Positions 14,705 to 24,473 of a stretch of 64,000 nt of DNA are shown piece after piece (position 1 is the first letter of the stretch; each line of letters starts with the position of its first letter). The translations under genes were made by a program, and so were the position numbers. The stretch is from an uncultured SAR86 cluster bacterium (GTDB lineage: Bacteria > Pseudomonadota > Gammaproteobacteria > Magnimaribacterales > TMED112): positions 31,164-95,163 of the forward strand of contig CACIDC010000003.1 of the NCBI GenBank assembly GCA_902585315.1. The letters are read 5' to 3'. The notes under the pieces were generated by a model that was not told where the DNA came from, searched no databases, and worked only from the letters and a program-made list of their open reading frames with translations.

Positions 14705-17557
14705 TTATGGTTCTATTCTGGCTGAGGTTCCCAGCCCTGAACCATAAACAACCGCATTAAGCCATAATCTGTTAGTACCTAAAGCTGCGCCTCTAAAGTT
14801 TGGTTCCCCTGCAAATAAAATAACTTGTCCTCGGCCTATTCGTTCTCTAGTCAAATACGCTGAATTCGCTATTCTTTGTGAAGCTTCTGGCCAAACAAGA
14901 CCACTCATCCTCACATTTAAATCCTTATTTGGTGGCATATCTGACCAGTTAATTGTTCTATAGGTTTCTTCATCACTCTGTACTATTTCACCTATACGAA
15001 CTGCTGCTTCTGAATTGCCTCCAGTCATGAGCACAGGGAGATTAGAATATAAGACGGGAAGGGTATCTGTAGTTCCAAAGGTTAGCCAATGTTCATCATC
15101 TATTCTTCCAGCAACAAAAGCACCTGATGGCATAAAGAGTGATTGCCACTCATCTCTTTTTTCAAGTTGAGCTTTACTGTATTTATTTGAGCTTCCTTCC
15201 CAAGGATACTCAACATCATAATCTACTCTATTTTTATTGGTCTCCTCCATATCAATCTCAATATTTAAGGCTCCAAATTCTCTTTGCAAATCCATATTGT
15301 ATTCCTCACTTTTATCAAAAGTGCCTGATACTTGTCTTACAGAACCAATCCCATTTTCATAGCTTAAGCTCCTAGAGCTGGCATTGTGTGCGATCAGTGT
15401 ACCTCCTTGTCTGATCCATTCTTTTAAACTATTCATTTCGGAATTTGAGAGGTTTTGATAACCGCTTGGCATAATAATTGTGTTATACCTTCTTAAGTCG
15501 CCATAATTCAATGAAGAGCCATTGACCATGCTATGTCTTATCCCAAGATGATGGTCAAGTGACCACCAACTAACACCAACATCGTAGGAACTAAAATCTT
15601 GATGGCCCATAAGCGCTATTTGTGGCCGCTCTAATAGTCTGAAGTGTCTGCCACCCCAGTCCGGCAATTCTTCTGCTCCAAAGCCTGAAGATATCGACAG
15701 AACAGATAAGTTTAATCCTGATGCAACTGAACTAATAACAGAGCTTAAATCTTGATAATTAGGGTTATCCATACCAATGACTACTACACTTCCACGTGGC
15801 AAAGATTGTTCAGATAAAACCGCATTTTTATCAATAATTCTTACTTCAACCCCAAGTTCCATTAATCTTGCTGCAAAAGCAACTGAACGATCGTCGTGGC
15901 CGTTAACTGCCCACATGAGAGCATCTTTATCCACATTTATTTCTGCTTTTATAGGTTTCCATTTCTTTATATTTTTTTGAATATTTTCTGGCACAGTTAC
16001 AGCATCAAGTCCGTACATCATGGTCAAATTAAATGCCGTTGTATCGTACATTATGGATGAACTATTTTTTAAAGTTTGTCTTCTTTCTTCTTCAAGTACT
16101 GATTCAATAATCTCAGCATCAAACTCAAGAATTGCAGCTATCAATGGTGCTTCCGGTTGAAGGTTTGGGATAATCATACTTCCTGAGGGGATTGTGAAGT
16201 TTTCTATCGAATCTCCGGTCTGTTTAAGGGCAGACTTAGTTTGAATAGGGGAGGTACTAATATAAACTTCAATATCCTGGGCTTTGAGTTTTTCAGCTAA
16301 AGTATTTAACCTTCCATTATTGTTTGTTGGTAGTATCACAAATGATTGATTCGCGTATTCACTATTTTTTGAGACATTGTATTTTCTGCCTTCCCAAAAA
16401 TCTTGATACATTGCCTTAGAGTGTTTTTGAAGAGTTTTGAGGTTGGCAATTGTGCTTATAAACTGATGATGAACAGATTCTTTGTATGATTGAATAGTGC
16501 CTTCAGGTCTTCTTACACCATCTTCTGACATTCTTGATTGTTCATATAATATCCCTAAGCTTCCTCTAAATTGAATGTAGAAAGAGTATCCAGGATAGAG
16601 GTCCTCATGCCATTCTCCAGTGTAAAAACGCCAATTGTTGTCATCAAATGCTCTTGCTTGGTCATCGGCAAAAATATTTCCCCATTTAATCAAATCTCTA
16701 TCAATATTTGCGTTAATTGGTTCTCTTGGAGGGCCGGTCATAAAAGTATCCTGAGCACCCATTTCATGACCATCAACCAAAATTTGAGGTCTCCATTCAT
16801 TGATTAAAGGCACTCTGCCTTGTGTTTCAGGTTGGGTGAGATAGAACCAGTCTCTGTTTAGATCAAAATAATAGTGATTTGTTCTAGCATATGGCCAATC
16901 ACCAGTATGTAATAGCGCTTGATCATCATAATTAGGGGCTGTACCTCTATATTGTTCTAGCGATTTTACAAATCTATCTCGACCATCAGGATTCATCATT
17001 GGGTCGACAATTACAACCATATCTTCGAGCATGTTTACTACATCTTGATCTTGGCTTGCTAAAAGATGATAAATTATCCCTAATGCTGCATCAGCTCCTG
17101 ATGTTTCATTTCCATGAATTGAATACGCCATCCATGCTACTGCAGGCAATGAATTAATTATAGATCTTGCCTTATTGTCGTTAGTTTTTCTTGCATCTGA
17201 CAATTCAGCTAAAGATTTTTTAAATTTATCAAGGTTGTCTATGTTATAAGGAGATGAGATGAAAACTGCATATAAAGACCTACCTTCATGAGTTTTACCA
17301 TACTCTACGACTTTTATACGGTCTGATTGTCTTGCGTAGTTAAGAACAGCTTTTTCTATCTGTGCAGGACTGGCCACTCTTGTACCGTATTCAAAATCTA
17401 AAAATTCATCAGGATGAGAGATATTCTCGATGTAATTACCATCAAGAATTTCGACATCATACAAATCCTTAGAAAGTGAGGTAGGTTTCATAAGTGGTTC
17501 AGAAAATACAAAACTAGTTAAAAGTAGGGCAGATAAAAATAAAAAACGTTTGCACAT
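14705..17557 (-). CDS. Secreted M14-family zinc carboxypeptidase with C-terminal amidotransferase-like region
   Basis: A 950-residue exported protein (signal peptide through about residue 19). The M14 domain spans roughly 50-380: zinc ligands His148 and Glu151 in SIHGNETSG, third ligand His264 in VDGHEMGA, the substrate-binding NPDGRDRF and DLNRDW segments, and candidate catalytic Glu339 in LYEQSRM. The rest (about 400-950) includes a stretch near 690-740 with the character of a class I glutamine-amidotransferase or DJ-1 fold (TIIMPSGYQNL, RQGGTLIAH). It probably trims peptides or cell-wall material in the periplasm. It appears as a single-gene unit. Confidence 0.87.
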   Translation of the reverse strand: MCKRFLFLSALLLTSFVFSEPLMKPTSLSKDLYDVEILDGNYIENISHPDEFLDFEYGTRVASPAQIEKAVLNYARQSDRIKVVEYGKTHEGRSLYAVFISSPYNIDNLDKFKKSLAELSDARKTNDNKARSIINSLPAVAWMAYSIHGNETSGADAALGIIYHLLASQDQDVVNMLEDMVVIVDPMMNPDGRDRFVKSLEQYRGTAPNYDDQALLHTGDWPYARTNHYYFDLNRDWFYLTQPETQGRVPLINEWRPQILVDGHEMGAQDTFMTGPPREPINANIDRDLIKWGNIFADDQARAFDDNNWRFYTGEWHEDLYPGYSFYIQFRGSLGILYEQSRMSEDGVRRPEGTIQSYKESVHHQFISTIANLKTLQKHSKAMYQDFWEGRKYNVSKNSEYANQSFVILPTNNNGRLNTLAEKLKAQDIEVYISTSPIQTKSALKQTGDSIENFTIPSGSMIIPNLQPEAPLIAAILEFDAEIIESVLEEERRQTLKNSSSIMYDTTAFNLTMMYGLDAVTVPENIQKNIKKWKPIKAEINVDKDALMWAVNGHDDRSVAFAARLMELGVEVRIIDKNAVLSEQSLPRGSVVVIGMDNPNYQDLSSVISSVASGLNLSVLSISSGFGAEELPDWGGRHFRLLERPQIALMGHQDFSSYDVGVSWWSLDHHLGIRHSMVNGSSLNYGDLRRYNTIIMPSGYQNLSNSEMNSLKEWIRQGGTLIAHNASSRSLSYENGIGSVRQVSGTFDKSEEYNMDLQREFGALNIEIDMEETNKNRVDYDVEYPWEGSSNKYSKAQLEKRDEWQSLFMPSGAFVAGRIDDEHWLTFGTTDTLPVLYSNLPVLMTGGNSEAAVRIGEIVQSDEETYRTINWSDMPPNKDLNVRMSGLVWPEASQRIANSAYLTRERIGRGQVILFAGEPNFRGAALGTNRLWLNAVVYGSGLGTSARIEP

Positions 17558-17711
17558 AAAAAATCCTTAATAAAAAACTATAAATAGATATTAATACAAA
17601 AAATCCCAGATAGAGCTTAAATATCGCATATAAAGCAAATTTTATATTTTTAAGGTATGAGTTCGTCATACATGACACAAAAACGCTTACAGAGGTGAGA
17701 AATAAGGGAAA

Positions 17712-17975
17712 TTAGTCTGGTTTTGGGAACCAAATCATAGCCATTTGAAAAATAACTATAAATATATGAAATGTATAGATAATTGTACTGGATATAAAAT
17801 TTAATGAGAGGTGAGCATACATAAATAGTGATGCTACAAAAATACAGAATATAGAACAGAATAACTTCGCTATATTTCTGACAGTTTGTCCGTTATTTAT
17901 TGCTGACCTCAATGATTGAGCAAGGTAAAAAGACATTAAAGTCAAAATTGTCATACTCAAAAAATAAATTTCCAT
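17712..17975 (-). CDS. Small membrane protein of unknown function
   Basis: An 87-residue frame with three predicted hydrophobic segments (about residues 2-18, 38-55 and 60-82), short charged turns and a C-terminal PKPD. I do not recognise a family. It stands alone, with 154 bases to the peptidase start on one side and about 220 to the next gene on the other, and has no clear ribosome-binding site. The hydrophobic pattern, rather than a random reading frame with scattered charges, is the main reason to keep it. Confidence 0.45.
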   Translation of the reverse strand: MEIYFLSMTILTLMSFYLAQSLRSAINNGQTVRNIAKLFCSIFCIFVASLFMYAHLSLNFISSTIIYTFHIFIVIFQMAMIWFPKPD

Positions 17976-18065
17976 AAAAATAAAAAATTACAATTCTAAG
18001 AATAGGGCATTTAAAATTTTTTTGCACCTTAATTCTCAACATATTTTACTACATATTTAACTACG

Positions 18066-18081
18066 CATAATATATATTATG
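18066..18081. repeat. Perfect 16-bp palindrome
   Basis: CATAATATATATTATG at 18066-18081 is its own reverse complement. It lies in the 224-base gap between the small membrane protein and the SRPBCC gene, an otherwise featureless AT-rich stretch. A related inverted repeat with the same arms occurs about 110 bases away at 18184-18204. It could be a regulator-binding site, or only AT-rich chance. Confidence 0.5.
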
Positions 18082-18183
18082 TTAAATTAATAAGGTAAAA
18101 TAAAAGCCTAATTGTGTAACCTTAAAGTCTTTACTTATGAGGGATATAGAGATTTAGTAATTTAGAAGATTAAATTTATTTAA

Positions 18184-18204
18184 CATAATATATGAGATAT
18201 TATG
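18184..18204. repeat. Inverted repeat sharing arms with 18066-18081
   Basis: CATAATAT and ATATTATG arms flank a 5-base centre (ATGAG). It straddles the stop codon of the SRPBCC gene on the minus strand. As RNA it would be an 8-pair, all but GC-free hairpin with no following U-run, so a terminator role is weak. The repeated arms in two copies are the notable point. Confidence 0.45.
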
Positions 18205-18673
18205 AATACCATGCATGTTTTCCGAATTTATTCTTTTCTACCCTGGTCTTAGTATCAATATATTCGGAAAAACCTCCTACAACATTCTCTAGGTATGTTT
18301 TTAACATGTATTTGACGTAGAAATGCCATAAAAAGAACTTAATAATTGGATTTTTATAAGGCAGTACAGGAGAAACTCTAATTTTTAGTGATGAACTATT
18401 ATCGTTTCCTTCAACTAGCCATTCTACTTGTGCTAATTTTTTCTTTACACCGATATTCAGTACATAGCCTGTATCATCCCATTTTATAAACTCTCTGCGA
18501 TATTTAAGACCATTTAGGTACTTCACATAGTCTATAGATCCAATTCCTGGCCATTTATCTGTTTTATTTTCAGAACAAAATGGATGATAATTTTCTAAAT
18601 TACCGCTTTTGCGTATTTCTGTTAAAACTTCATCCTTGCTTTTATTGATATTTCTTTTTGCTTCAATTTGCAT
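18200..18673 (-). CDS. SRPBCC-fold protein (polyketide cyclase / coenzyme Q-binding-like)
   Basis: A 157-residue protein that looks like the START/Bet v 1-like SRPBCC fold: an N-terminal strand with paired helices (RNINKSKDEVLTEIRKSGNLENYHPFC), a central sheet (GSIDYVKYLNGLKYRREFIKW), and a long C-terminal helix (HFYVKYMLKTYLENVVGGFSEYI). Members bind hydrophobic ligands or act as cyclases. It overlaps the upstream GNAT gene by 11 nt, so the two are likely co-translated. The family is inferred from the secondary-structure pattern; there is no specific ligand evidence. Confidence 0.6.
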   Translation of the reverse strand: MQIEAKRNINKSKDEVLTEIRKSGNLENYHPFCSENKTDKWPGIGSIDYVKYLNGLKYRREFIKWDDTGYVLNIGVKKKLAQVEWLVEGNDNSSSLKIRVSPVLPYKNPIIKFFLWHFYVKYMLKTYLENVVGGFSEYIDTKTRVEKNKFGKHAWYS

Positions 18674-19163
18674 TTCTCTCCATATAAACTACTTTATAAT
18701 TTTCATTTAATAATTTCTCTGAAACCCTTTTAAAATCATGCTTCTCATGAAATAAAATAGATGCTTTATTCATTGGTTTTATATTGATTTCCGCGCATAA
18801 TTTTAAGTTTTTGCCGAAATTTTCAATTATGTATTTATATAAAATCGTACCTAAACCGTTATTTTCAAGACCTTTTAGCACACCTATTCTGTCTACGTAG
18901 AGAAATTGGTCATGTTTTTCATTGAAGTAATGATAGTTTCTTGATTCATATGGAGTATTTTCCCTAAAACATATCATGAAAGCAGCAATTTTCCCTTTTA
19001 TTTTAAGGGCTTTGGAACAATCACTCATTTCGATGAGTCTTTCTAAATGTTGGGTATTAAGTAAGGAACCTAATTTTGGTGTAAGACTTTGGTTAAGATC
19101 ATAAACCTCGCCTAAATCACTATTTGTAAGACTTTTGAGATCTTCTAATTCTATGTTTTGCAT
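18663..19163 (-). CDS. GNAT-family N-acetyltransferase
   Basis: A 166-residue acetyltransferase. The acetyl-CoA loop is visible as VDRIGVLKGLENNGLGTILYKYI (motif A, with the Q/RxxGxG/A core written as ENNGLG), followed by the NIKPMNKASILFHEKHDFKRV segment typical of motif B in GNAT proteins. Substrate unknown. It is the first gene of a two-gene unit with the SRPBCC protein and diverges from infA over a 71-base gap. Confidence 0.8.
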   Translation of the reverse strand: MQNIELEDLKSLTNSDLGEVYDLNQSLTPKLGSLLNTQHLERLIEMSDCSKALKIKGKIAAFMICFRENTPYESRNYHYFNEKHDQFLYVDRIGVLKGLENNGLGTILYKYIIENFGKNLKLCAEINIKPMNKASILFHEKHDFKRVSEKLLNENYKVVYMERNAN

Positions 19164-19200
19164 TTTACTAATACCATTTTAACTTAGCTAAAAATAAATG

Positions 19201-19220
19201 TGACTTTTCTCAATAAGTCA
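19201..19220. promoter_or_regulatory. Inverted repeat at the infA promoter
   Basis: TGACTT (19201-19206) and AAGTCA (19215-19220) form a 6-bp inverted repeat with an 8-base spacer, immediately before a TAAAAT hexamer (19222-19227) that could be the infA -10 box, 7 nt from the start codon. The arrangement could be an operator over the core promoter shared with the divergent GNAT gene. Evidence is by eye only. Confidence 0.35.
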
Positions 19221-19234
19221 GTAAAATAGCCTCA

Positions 19235-19453
19235 ATGGCAGGAAAAGATACGATTGAAATGCAAGGAACTGTAATAGAAGTTCTTCCAAACACTGTTTTT
19301 AGGGTGAAATTAGAAAATGATCATGTCATCACTGCACATATTTCTGGTCGTATGAGAAAGAATTATATACGTATTCTTAATGGAGATTCTGTTACCGTTG
19401 AGATATCCCCTTATGACCTTTCAAAAGGTCGTATTACTTTTAGATCTAAGTAA
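19235..19453 (+). CDS. infA: Translation initiation factor IF-1
   Basis: A 72-residue OB-fold protein with classic IF-1 text: [39 protein letters not shown], and the end [13 protein letters not shown]. It binds the ribosomal A site with IF-2 and IF-3 during initiation. Length is exact for the family. It has no visible Shine-Dalgarno sequence. It converges on clpA with an 8-nt overlap; infA next to clpA is a common gammaproteobacterial arrangement. Confidence 0.98.
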   Translation: MAGKDTIEMQGTVIEVLPNTVFRVKLENDHVITAHISGRMRKNYIRILNGDSVTVEISPYDLSKGRITFRSK

Positions 19454-21668
19454 TTTTCTCTTTTGAATTTGAGGCTTTGACTACTATTTTTTCGTCTTTT
19501 ACTGAGAGTTTAACTGAACTTCCTCTTTTGATTTTATCCTCAATCAACATTGCTGAGATAGGCTTTTTCACGAGCTTATCTACTGCTCTTGATAGGGGTC
19601 TTGCACCTAATTTTGAATCATAACCCTGCTCTAAAATTAACTTCACAACATCACTGTCAAAATCAATATCTATACCCTTTTCATTCAATTTTGCTTCAAC
19701 ATCAATAATCAATTTTTCAACTACTGATTCTAAGTTTTGATTCGAGAGGTTGTTGAAATTTATAATCCCATCAAGTCTGTTTCTAAACTCAGGTGTAAAT
19801 GCTTTTGAAACTGCCTTTTCAAACTTATCTTCGGTCCCCTGCTCTATAAAGCCTACTGACTCACCATCTGCCTCAACAGCACCTGTATTTGAGGTCATGA
19901 CAATGATGGTATTTTTAAAGTTTATACTTCGACCATTGCTATCTGCCAAGTTTCCATAGTCAAGGATTTGAAGCAATATATTAAAGATATCAGGGTGAGC
20001 CTTTTCAATTTCATCAAGCAACAAAACAGAGTGCGGTTTTTTGTTTACTTCCTCTGTCAAATAACCACCTTGCTCATAACCCACATAACCTGGAGGCGAT
20101 CCTATTAGCTTTGAAATACTGTGTTTTTCCATGAATTCCGACATATCAAGTCTAATAAACTCAATGCCAAGGAAAAAAGCTAATTGTTTGGTAAGTTCTG
20201 TTTTACCAACACCTGTAGGTCCTGTGAATAAGAAAGAGCAGATCGGCTTTTCATCATTACCAATGCCTGCTTTTGAGGTTTTCACAGCTGAAACTACGTC
20301 ATTTATTGCATGGTCTTGACCAAAAATTACAGATTTTAAGTTTCCTTCGAGGCTGTTTAAGTTCTCTTTGCTAGAGGCATTCAGCTGCATTGTAGGTATT
20401 TTTGTAATCTTGGATATGAGGGCTTCAATATCTGATTTTCTGATAGTTTTTCCTTTAGTTTTTGATAGTTTTTTCTGAGAGCCAGCTTCATCTATCAAAT
20501 CAATTGCCTTATCAGGAAGTTTTGAGTCTTGTAAATACTTATTCGAGAGCTCTACAGCTGATTTAAGCGCTTCTTTTGAGTAAGTTATGCCATGATACTC
20601 CTCAAACTTATTTTTCAAGCCTTCAAGGATTTCAACAGCTTGATCAATTGATGGTTCTTCAATCTGCACTTTTTGAAATCTTCTTGATAACGAGTTATTT
20701 CTTTCAAAGATTTGTCGATACTCTTTGTAAGTGGTGGCCCCAATACATTTTATATCTCCTCTTGCTAATGCAGGTTTCAAAAGGTTCGATGCATCTAAAG
20801 CACCTCCTGAAGCAGAACCGGCACCGATAATTGTATGTATCTCGTCAACGAATAGAATTATTTTTTCTGATTTTTTTAAATAATCCATCATAGACTTCAT
20901 TTTCTTTTCAAAATCTCCTCTGTACTTTGTTCCGGCAACAAGGCTTCCTACATCGAGGGACATAACTTGATATTCATTAAAAATTTCTGGTGCTTTGCCA
21001 TCCGCTATGGCTTTAGCAAGACCCTCTGCTATTGCAGTTTTGCCCACTCCAGATTCACCAACCAAAATTGGATTATTCTTTCGCCTTCTACCCAAAACTT
21101 GAAACAATCTTGCTAAAGTGTCGGTCCTTCCAATCAATGGATCAATCTCTCCATCTTTGGCTAGGTTATTCAGATTTGTTAAAAACTCAGGATGAGATTC
21201 TTTTTCTTTTGGAGCTTCTTCAACACTTTCTTCGGTCTCAACAGCAGTATTCTTACCATGAGATATGTACTCAACTACATCAAGTCTTGATATGTTTCTT
21301 CTGCTCAGCATATAAACTGCATAACTTTCTTTTTCAGAAAACAATGCTGCTAGTAAGTTCTCACCATTCACTTCAGATTTGCCACTTGATTGAACATGAA
21401 AAATTGCTCTTTGTAAGACTCTTTGAAAAGCTAGAGTAGGTTGAATTTCTTTCTTCTCAACAGATTTTGGCACATTTTTTTTAATATATTCTTTGATTTC
21501 TTTCTGCAGGCTTTCAATATCGATAGACAGATGATCAAAAACTCTCCTTGAAGAATCTTCTTTGGTTAAAACAAGAAGGAGGTGTTCTATAGTAACGAAT
21601 TCGTCGTTATTATCAGAGCATTCTTTGAACAATGAATTAAGTGTATTTTCTAAGTCTTTTGAAAGCAT
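19446..21668 (-). CDS. clpA: ATP-dependent Clp protease ATP-binding subunit ClpA
   Basis: ClpA unfolds substrates and feeds them to ClpP. The 740-residue protein has the N domain (1-140, adaptor-binding), a linker rich in Glu, the first AAA+ domain with Walker A GESGVGKT (204-211) and Walker B FVDE near 273-276, and the second with GPTGVGKT (483-490). A VGFIEQG segment matches the ClpP-docking loop (IGL/F position). No ClpB middle domain is present. clpS lies 13 nt upstream in the same direction, as in other gammaproteobacteria. Confidence 0.97.
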   Translation of the reverse strand: MLSKDLENTLNSLFKECSDNNDEFVTIEHLLLVLTKEDSSRRVFDHLSIDIESLQKEIKEYIKKNVPKSVEKKEIQPTLAFQRVLQRAIFHVQSSGKSEVNGENLLAALFSEKESYAVYMLSRRNISRLDVVEYISHGKNTAVETEESVEEAPKEKESHPEFLTNLNNLAKDGEIDPLIGRTDTLARLFQVLGRRRKNNPILVGESGVGKTAIAEGLAKAIADGKAPEIFNEYQVMSLDVGSLVAGTKYRGDFEKKMKSMMDYLKKSEKIILFVDEIHTIIGAGSASGGALDASNLLKPALARGDIKCIGATTYKEYRQIFERNNSLSRRFQKVQIEEPSIDQAVEILEGLKNKFEEYHGITYSKEALKSAVELSNKYLQDSKLPDKAIDLIDEAGSQKKLSKTKGKTIRKSDIEALISKITKIPTMQLNASSKENLNSLEGNLKSVIFGQDHAINDVVSAVKTSKAGIGNDEKPICSFLFTGPTGVGKTELTKQLAFFLGIEFIRLDMSEFMEKHSISKLIGSPPGYVGYEQGGYLTEEVNKKPHSVLLLDEIEKAHPDIFNILLQILDYGNLADSNGRSINFKNTIIVMTSNTGAVEADGESVGFIEQGTEDKFEKAVSKAFTPEFRNRLDGIINFNNLSNQNLESVVEKLIIDVEAKLNEKGIDIDFDSDVVKLILEQGYDSKLGARPLSRAVDKLVKKPISAMLIEDKIKRGSSVKLSVKDEKIVVKASNSKEKIT

Positions 21669-21681
21669 ATAATTACTATAT

Positions 21682-22005
21682 CTAATCTTTTCCTAATTCT
21701 TCAATATCTGATTTCAAAGGATGTTCATTTTCTTTAGAAAATTGATTGATTTGTTGTGATTTTGTTTCGGCTATTTCTTGAGAAAATGCACCACAAAACC
21801 CTCTGCCCTTACTGTGTATTTCGAGCATGATTTCTGTAGATTTCGCATGATCGTATCCAAAAAATTTTTGAATAACATACACAACAAACTCCATAGGTGT
21901 GAAATCATCATTGAAGATTACCACTGTAAATAAGGGAGGTCTGTCTATTTTAACTTCTGCTTCTTCTAACTCTACTGTTCCAGTAGAAAAATCATCTTGT
22001 GCCAT
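21682..22005 (-). CDS. clpS: ClpS adaptor (N-degron recognition)
   Basis: A 107-residue adaptor that hands N-end-rule substrates to ClpA. After an acidic, flexible N terminus it shows the core PPLFTVVIFNDDFTPMEFVVYVIQ pattern, with the NDD and TPMEFV motifs that shape the binding pocket, followed by the HSKGRGFCGAFSQEIAETK segment. It is directly upstream of clpA and starts 5 nt after icd ends, so icd-clpS-clpA form a same-strand run. Confidence 0.96.
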   Translation of the reverse strand: MAQDDFSTGTVELEEAEVKIDRPPLFTVVIFNDDFTPMEFVVYVIQKFFGYDHAKSTEIMLEIHSKGRGFCGAFSQEIAETKSQQINQFSKENEHPLKSDIEELGKD

Positions 22006-22010
22006 TTATC

Positions 22011-23267
22011 TTAATCAAATTTCTTGATTAATAGTCTACCAAACTCAGAGCAGCTTACCTCTTTTGCGTCATCAATTAAACGTGCAAAATCATATGTAAC
22101 TTTTTTCTTCTGAATTGTTTTTTCCATAGCATTAATGATTAAATCAGCTGCTTCAACCCAACCCATATGTCTAAGCATCATTTCAGCGGATAAAATAAGC
22201 GATCCTGGATTAACTTTATCTTGGCCTGCGTATTTGGGTGCAGTTCCATGTGTGGCCTCGAAGACAGCCGTGGTATCTCCTAAATTAGCTCCGGGTGCAA
22301 TTCCTATCCCTCCAACTTGAGCTGCTAAAGCATCAGAGATGTAATCGCCATTTAAGTTTGGAGAAGCTAAAACATCGTATTCAGCTGGTCTATGCAAAAT
22401 TTGTTGAAGAAATGCGTCACAAATAACGTCTTTGACAATAATATCTTTACCGTTGTTTGGGTTTTTGAAAATATGCCAAGGTCCACCATCTAGTGGTTTC
22501 CCACCAAATTCATCCCTAGCTAATTCATACCCCCAGTCTCTAAAAGCACCTTCAGTAAATTTCTGAATATTTCCCTTATGAATCAAAGAAACTGAGTCTC
22601 GATCATTTTGAATTGCATACTCAAAAGATTTTCTTATTAATCTTTTGCTGCCTTCAGATGATATAGGTTTAATTCCAATTCCACAGTTTTCTGTGAACCG
22701 AATTTTCTCAACTCCAAAATCCTTACCCAAAATATCGATCAGTTTATTTGCTTCTTCTGTATTTGCTTCGAATTCTACTCCAGCATAAATATCCTCAGAG
22801 TTCTCTCTAAATATGACCATATCTACTAGATCTGGTCGTTTTACAGGGCTAGGAGTACCTGCAAAATACTTTACAGGTCTAAGACAAACATATAAATCTA
22901 ACTTTTGTCTGATTGCTACATTAAGAGATCTTATTCCTCCTCCAACCGGAGTTGTAAGCGGTCCTTTAATTGAAACGTTGTATTCTTTGCAAGCATCAAG
23001 AGTCTCTTGAGGCATCCACTCGTCATCCCCATAGACCTTGACTGCTTTTTCACCACAATAAATTTCCATCCAACTTATTTCTCTTTTTCCCTTGTAGGCG
23101 GATTTCACTGCAGCATTTACAACGTCAATCATCACTGGCGTAATATCTACGCCAATACCGTCTCCTTCGATGAATGGAATAATTGGATTATCCGGTACAA
23201 CTAATTGATTATTTTTGTAAGAAATCTTTTCGCCTTTGGAAGGAACTTTAATTTTTGATGATGACAT
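22011..23267 (-). CDS. icd: Isocitrate dehydrogenase, NADP-dependent
   Basis: Oxidative decarboxylation of isocitrate to 2-oxoglutarate in the TCA cycle. The 418-residue protein is the homodimeric E. coli type: IEGDGIG near the N terminus, [18 protein letters not shown] with Ser114 at the position phosphorylated by AceK in E. coli, [20 protein letters not shown] segment, and [15 protein letters not shown], in which Lys-Tyr marks NADP preference. It diverges from mnmA across 66 bases. Isocitrate lyase and malate synthase lie 4-6 kb away on the other strand; aceK is not in the window. Confidence 0.97.
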   Translation of the reverse strand: MSSSKIKVPSKGEKISYKNNQLVVPDNPIIPFIEGDGIGVDITPVMIDVVNAAVKSAYKGKREISWMEIYCGEKAVKVYGDDEWMPQETLDACKEYNVSIKGPLTTPVGGGIRSLNVAIRQKLDLYVCLRPVKYFAGTPSPVKRPDLVDMVIFRENSEDIYAGVEFEANTEEANKLIDILGKDFGVEKIRFTENCGIGIKPISSEGSKRLIRKSFEYAIQNDRDSVSLIHKGNIQKFTEGAFRDWGYELARDEFGGKPLDGGPWHIFKNPNNGKDIIVKDVICDAFLQQILHRPAEYDVLASPNLNGDYISDALAAQVGGIGIAPGANLGDTTAVFEATHGTAPKYAGQDKVNPGSLILSAEMMLRHMGWVEAADLIINAMEKTIQKKKVTYDFARLIDDAKEVSCSEFGRLLIKKFD

Positions 23268-23333
23268 AGCTAAAATTTGGCTTGATTATACTTACATTTA
23301 CATTAAATATTAAGACTCTATCAGCAATAAAGT

Positions 23334-24473
23334 ATGGGAAAACAAAAAAAGGTAATAGTTGGCATTTCTGGAGGAGTAGATTCTTCTGTTACTGCGTTGC
23401 TTCTTAAATCAGCTGGATACGACGTTCAAGGCATTTTTATGAAGAATTGGACCAACAACGCACCAAACATAGAATGTACATCTGAAGAGGATTTTATGGA
23501 TGCTGAAAAGGTCTGTGATCAAATAGGTATACCTCTGCATCAAGCAAATTTCTCAGCGGATTATTGGGATAAAGTATTTGCAAAATTCTTGTCAGATCAC
23601 AATGCTGGTTTAACACCAAACCCAGACATTCTCTGCAATAAAGAAATTAAATTTGGCGCTTTTTTAGATTATTGCTTAGATACTGGGGCTGACTATATTG
23701 CTACTGGCCACTATGCAAGGATTGAGTGCGCTGGCGATAATATTCAATTAATGAGGGGTTTAGATAAATCTAAAGACCAGTCTTATTTTTTGCATCAAGT
23801 AAGTGGGATTGATCTCAATAGGGCTTTATTTCCTCTTGGTGAGCTTTCAAAAGAACAGGTTCGATCTATTGCTAGAGATAACAATTTAATTAATGCCAAT
23901 AAAAAAGATTCCGTTGGAATATGTTTTATTGGTAAGAATAATTACAACGATTTCATCTCAAATTTTCTCGGCAAGAACCCTGGTGAAATAGTTGATGAGA
24001 ACGGAACAAAATTAGGTAGTCATGAAGGGTTGATGTATTTCACTCTTGGGCAAAGACAAGGGATTGGTATTGGAGGCGTAAAAGGGAGAGAACAGGCATC
24101 TTGGTATGTTGCTCACAAAGATCAAAATTCAAATCAACTTGTTGTAGTACAAGGAGCAGATAATGATCTTTTATTTAGTGAAGGTTGTTATCTAGACGAA
24201 ATGCACTGGATAAATGAAAAATTAATTAGCGAATCAGACTGTGAAGTTCAAATTAGATATCAATCTGAGCCTGTCTCAGCAAAAATAATTCAAACTAAAC
24301 AAGGTTATAAAATTAACTTTTCTGAACCCATTTCGGCTGTTACTCCTGGACAGTCAGCAGTTATATATCAGGGCGAAGTATGTTTAGGTGGTGCAGTAAT
24401 TAAAGAGAGAATTTCAGAAAATTATTTTAACTGGGCAGAAAATCGAGGGTATAATTACGAAGTCTATGAATGA
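23334..24473 (+). CDS. mnmA: tRNA-specific 2-thiouridylase MnmA
   Basis: MnmA adds the 2-thio group to wobble uridine of tRNA-Glu, -Gln and -Lys using sulfur from the Tus relay. The 379-residue protein has the PP-loop SGGVDSS (12-18), catalytic Cys101 in PDILCNKEIKF and the second reactive Cys197 in VGICFIGK, then the C-terminal beta-barrels (TLGQRQGIGIGG). The stop overlaps the purB start by 8 nt. hflD, which separates mnmA from purB in E. coli, is absent. Confidence 0.96.
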   Translation: MGKQKKVIVGISGGVDSSVTALLLKSAGYDVQGIFMKNWTNNAPNIECTSEEDFMDAEKVCDQIGIPLHQANFSADYWDKVFAKFLSDHNAGLTPNPDILCNKEIKFGAFLDYCLDTGADYIATGHYARIECAGDNIQLMRGLDKSKDQSYFLHQVSGIDLNRALFPLGELSKEQVRSIARDNNLINANKKDSVGICFIGKNNYNDFISNFLGKNPGEIVDENGTKLGSHEGLMYFTLGQRQGIGIGGVKGREQASWYVAHKDQNSNQLVVVQGADNDLLFSEGCYLDEMHWINEKLISESDCEVQIRYQSEPVSAKIIQTKQGYKINFSEPISAVTPGQSAVIYQGEVCLGGAVIKERISENYFNWAENRGYNYEVYE

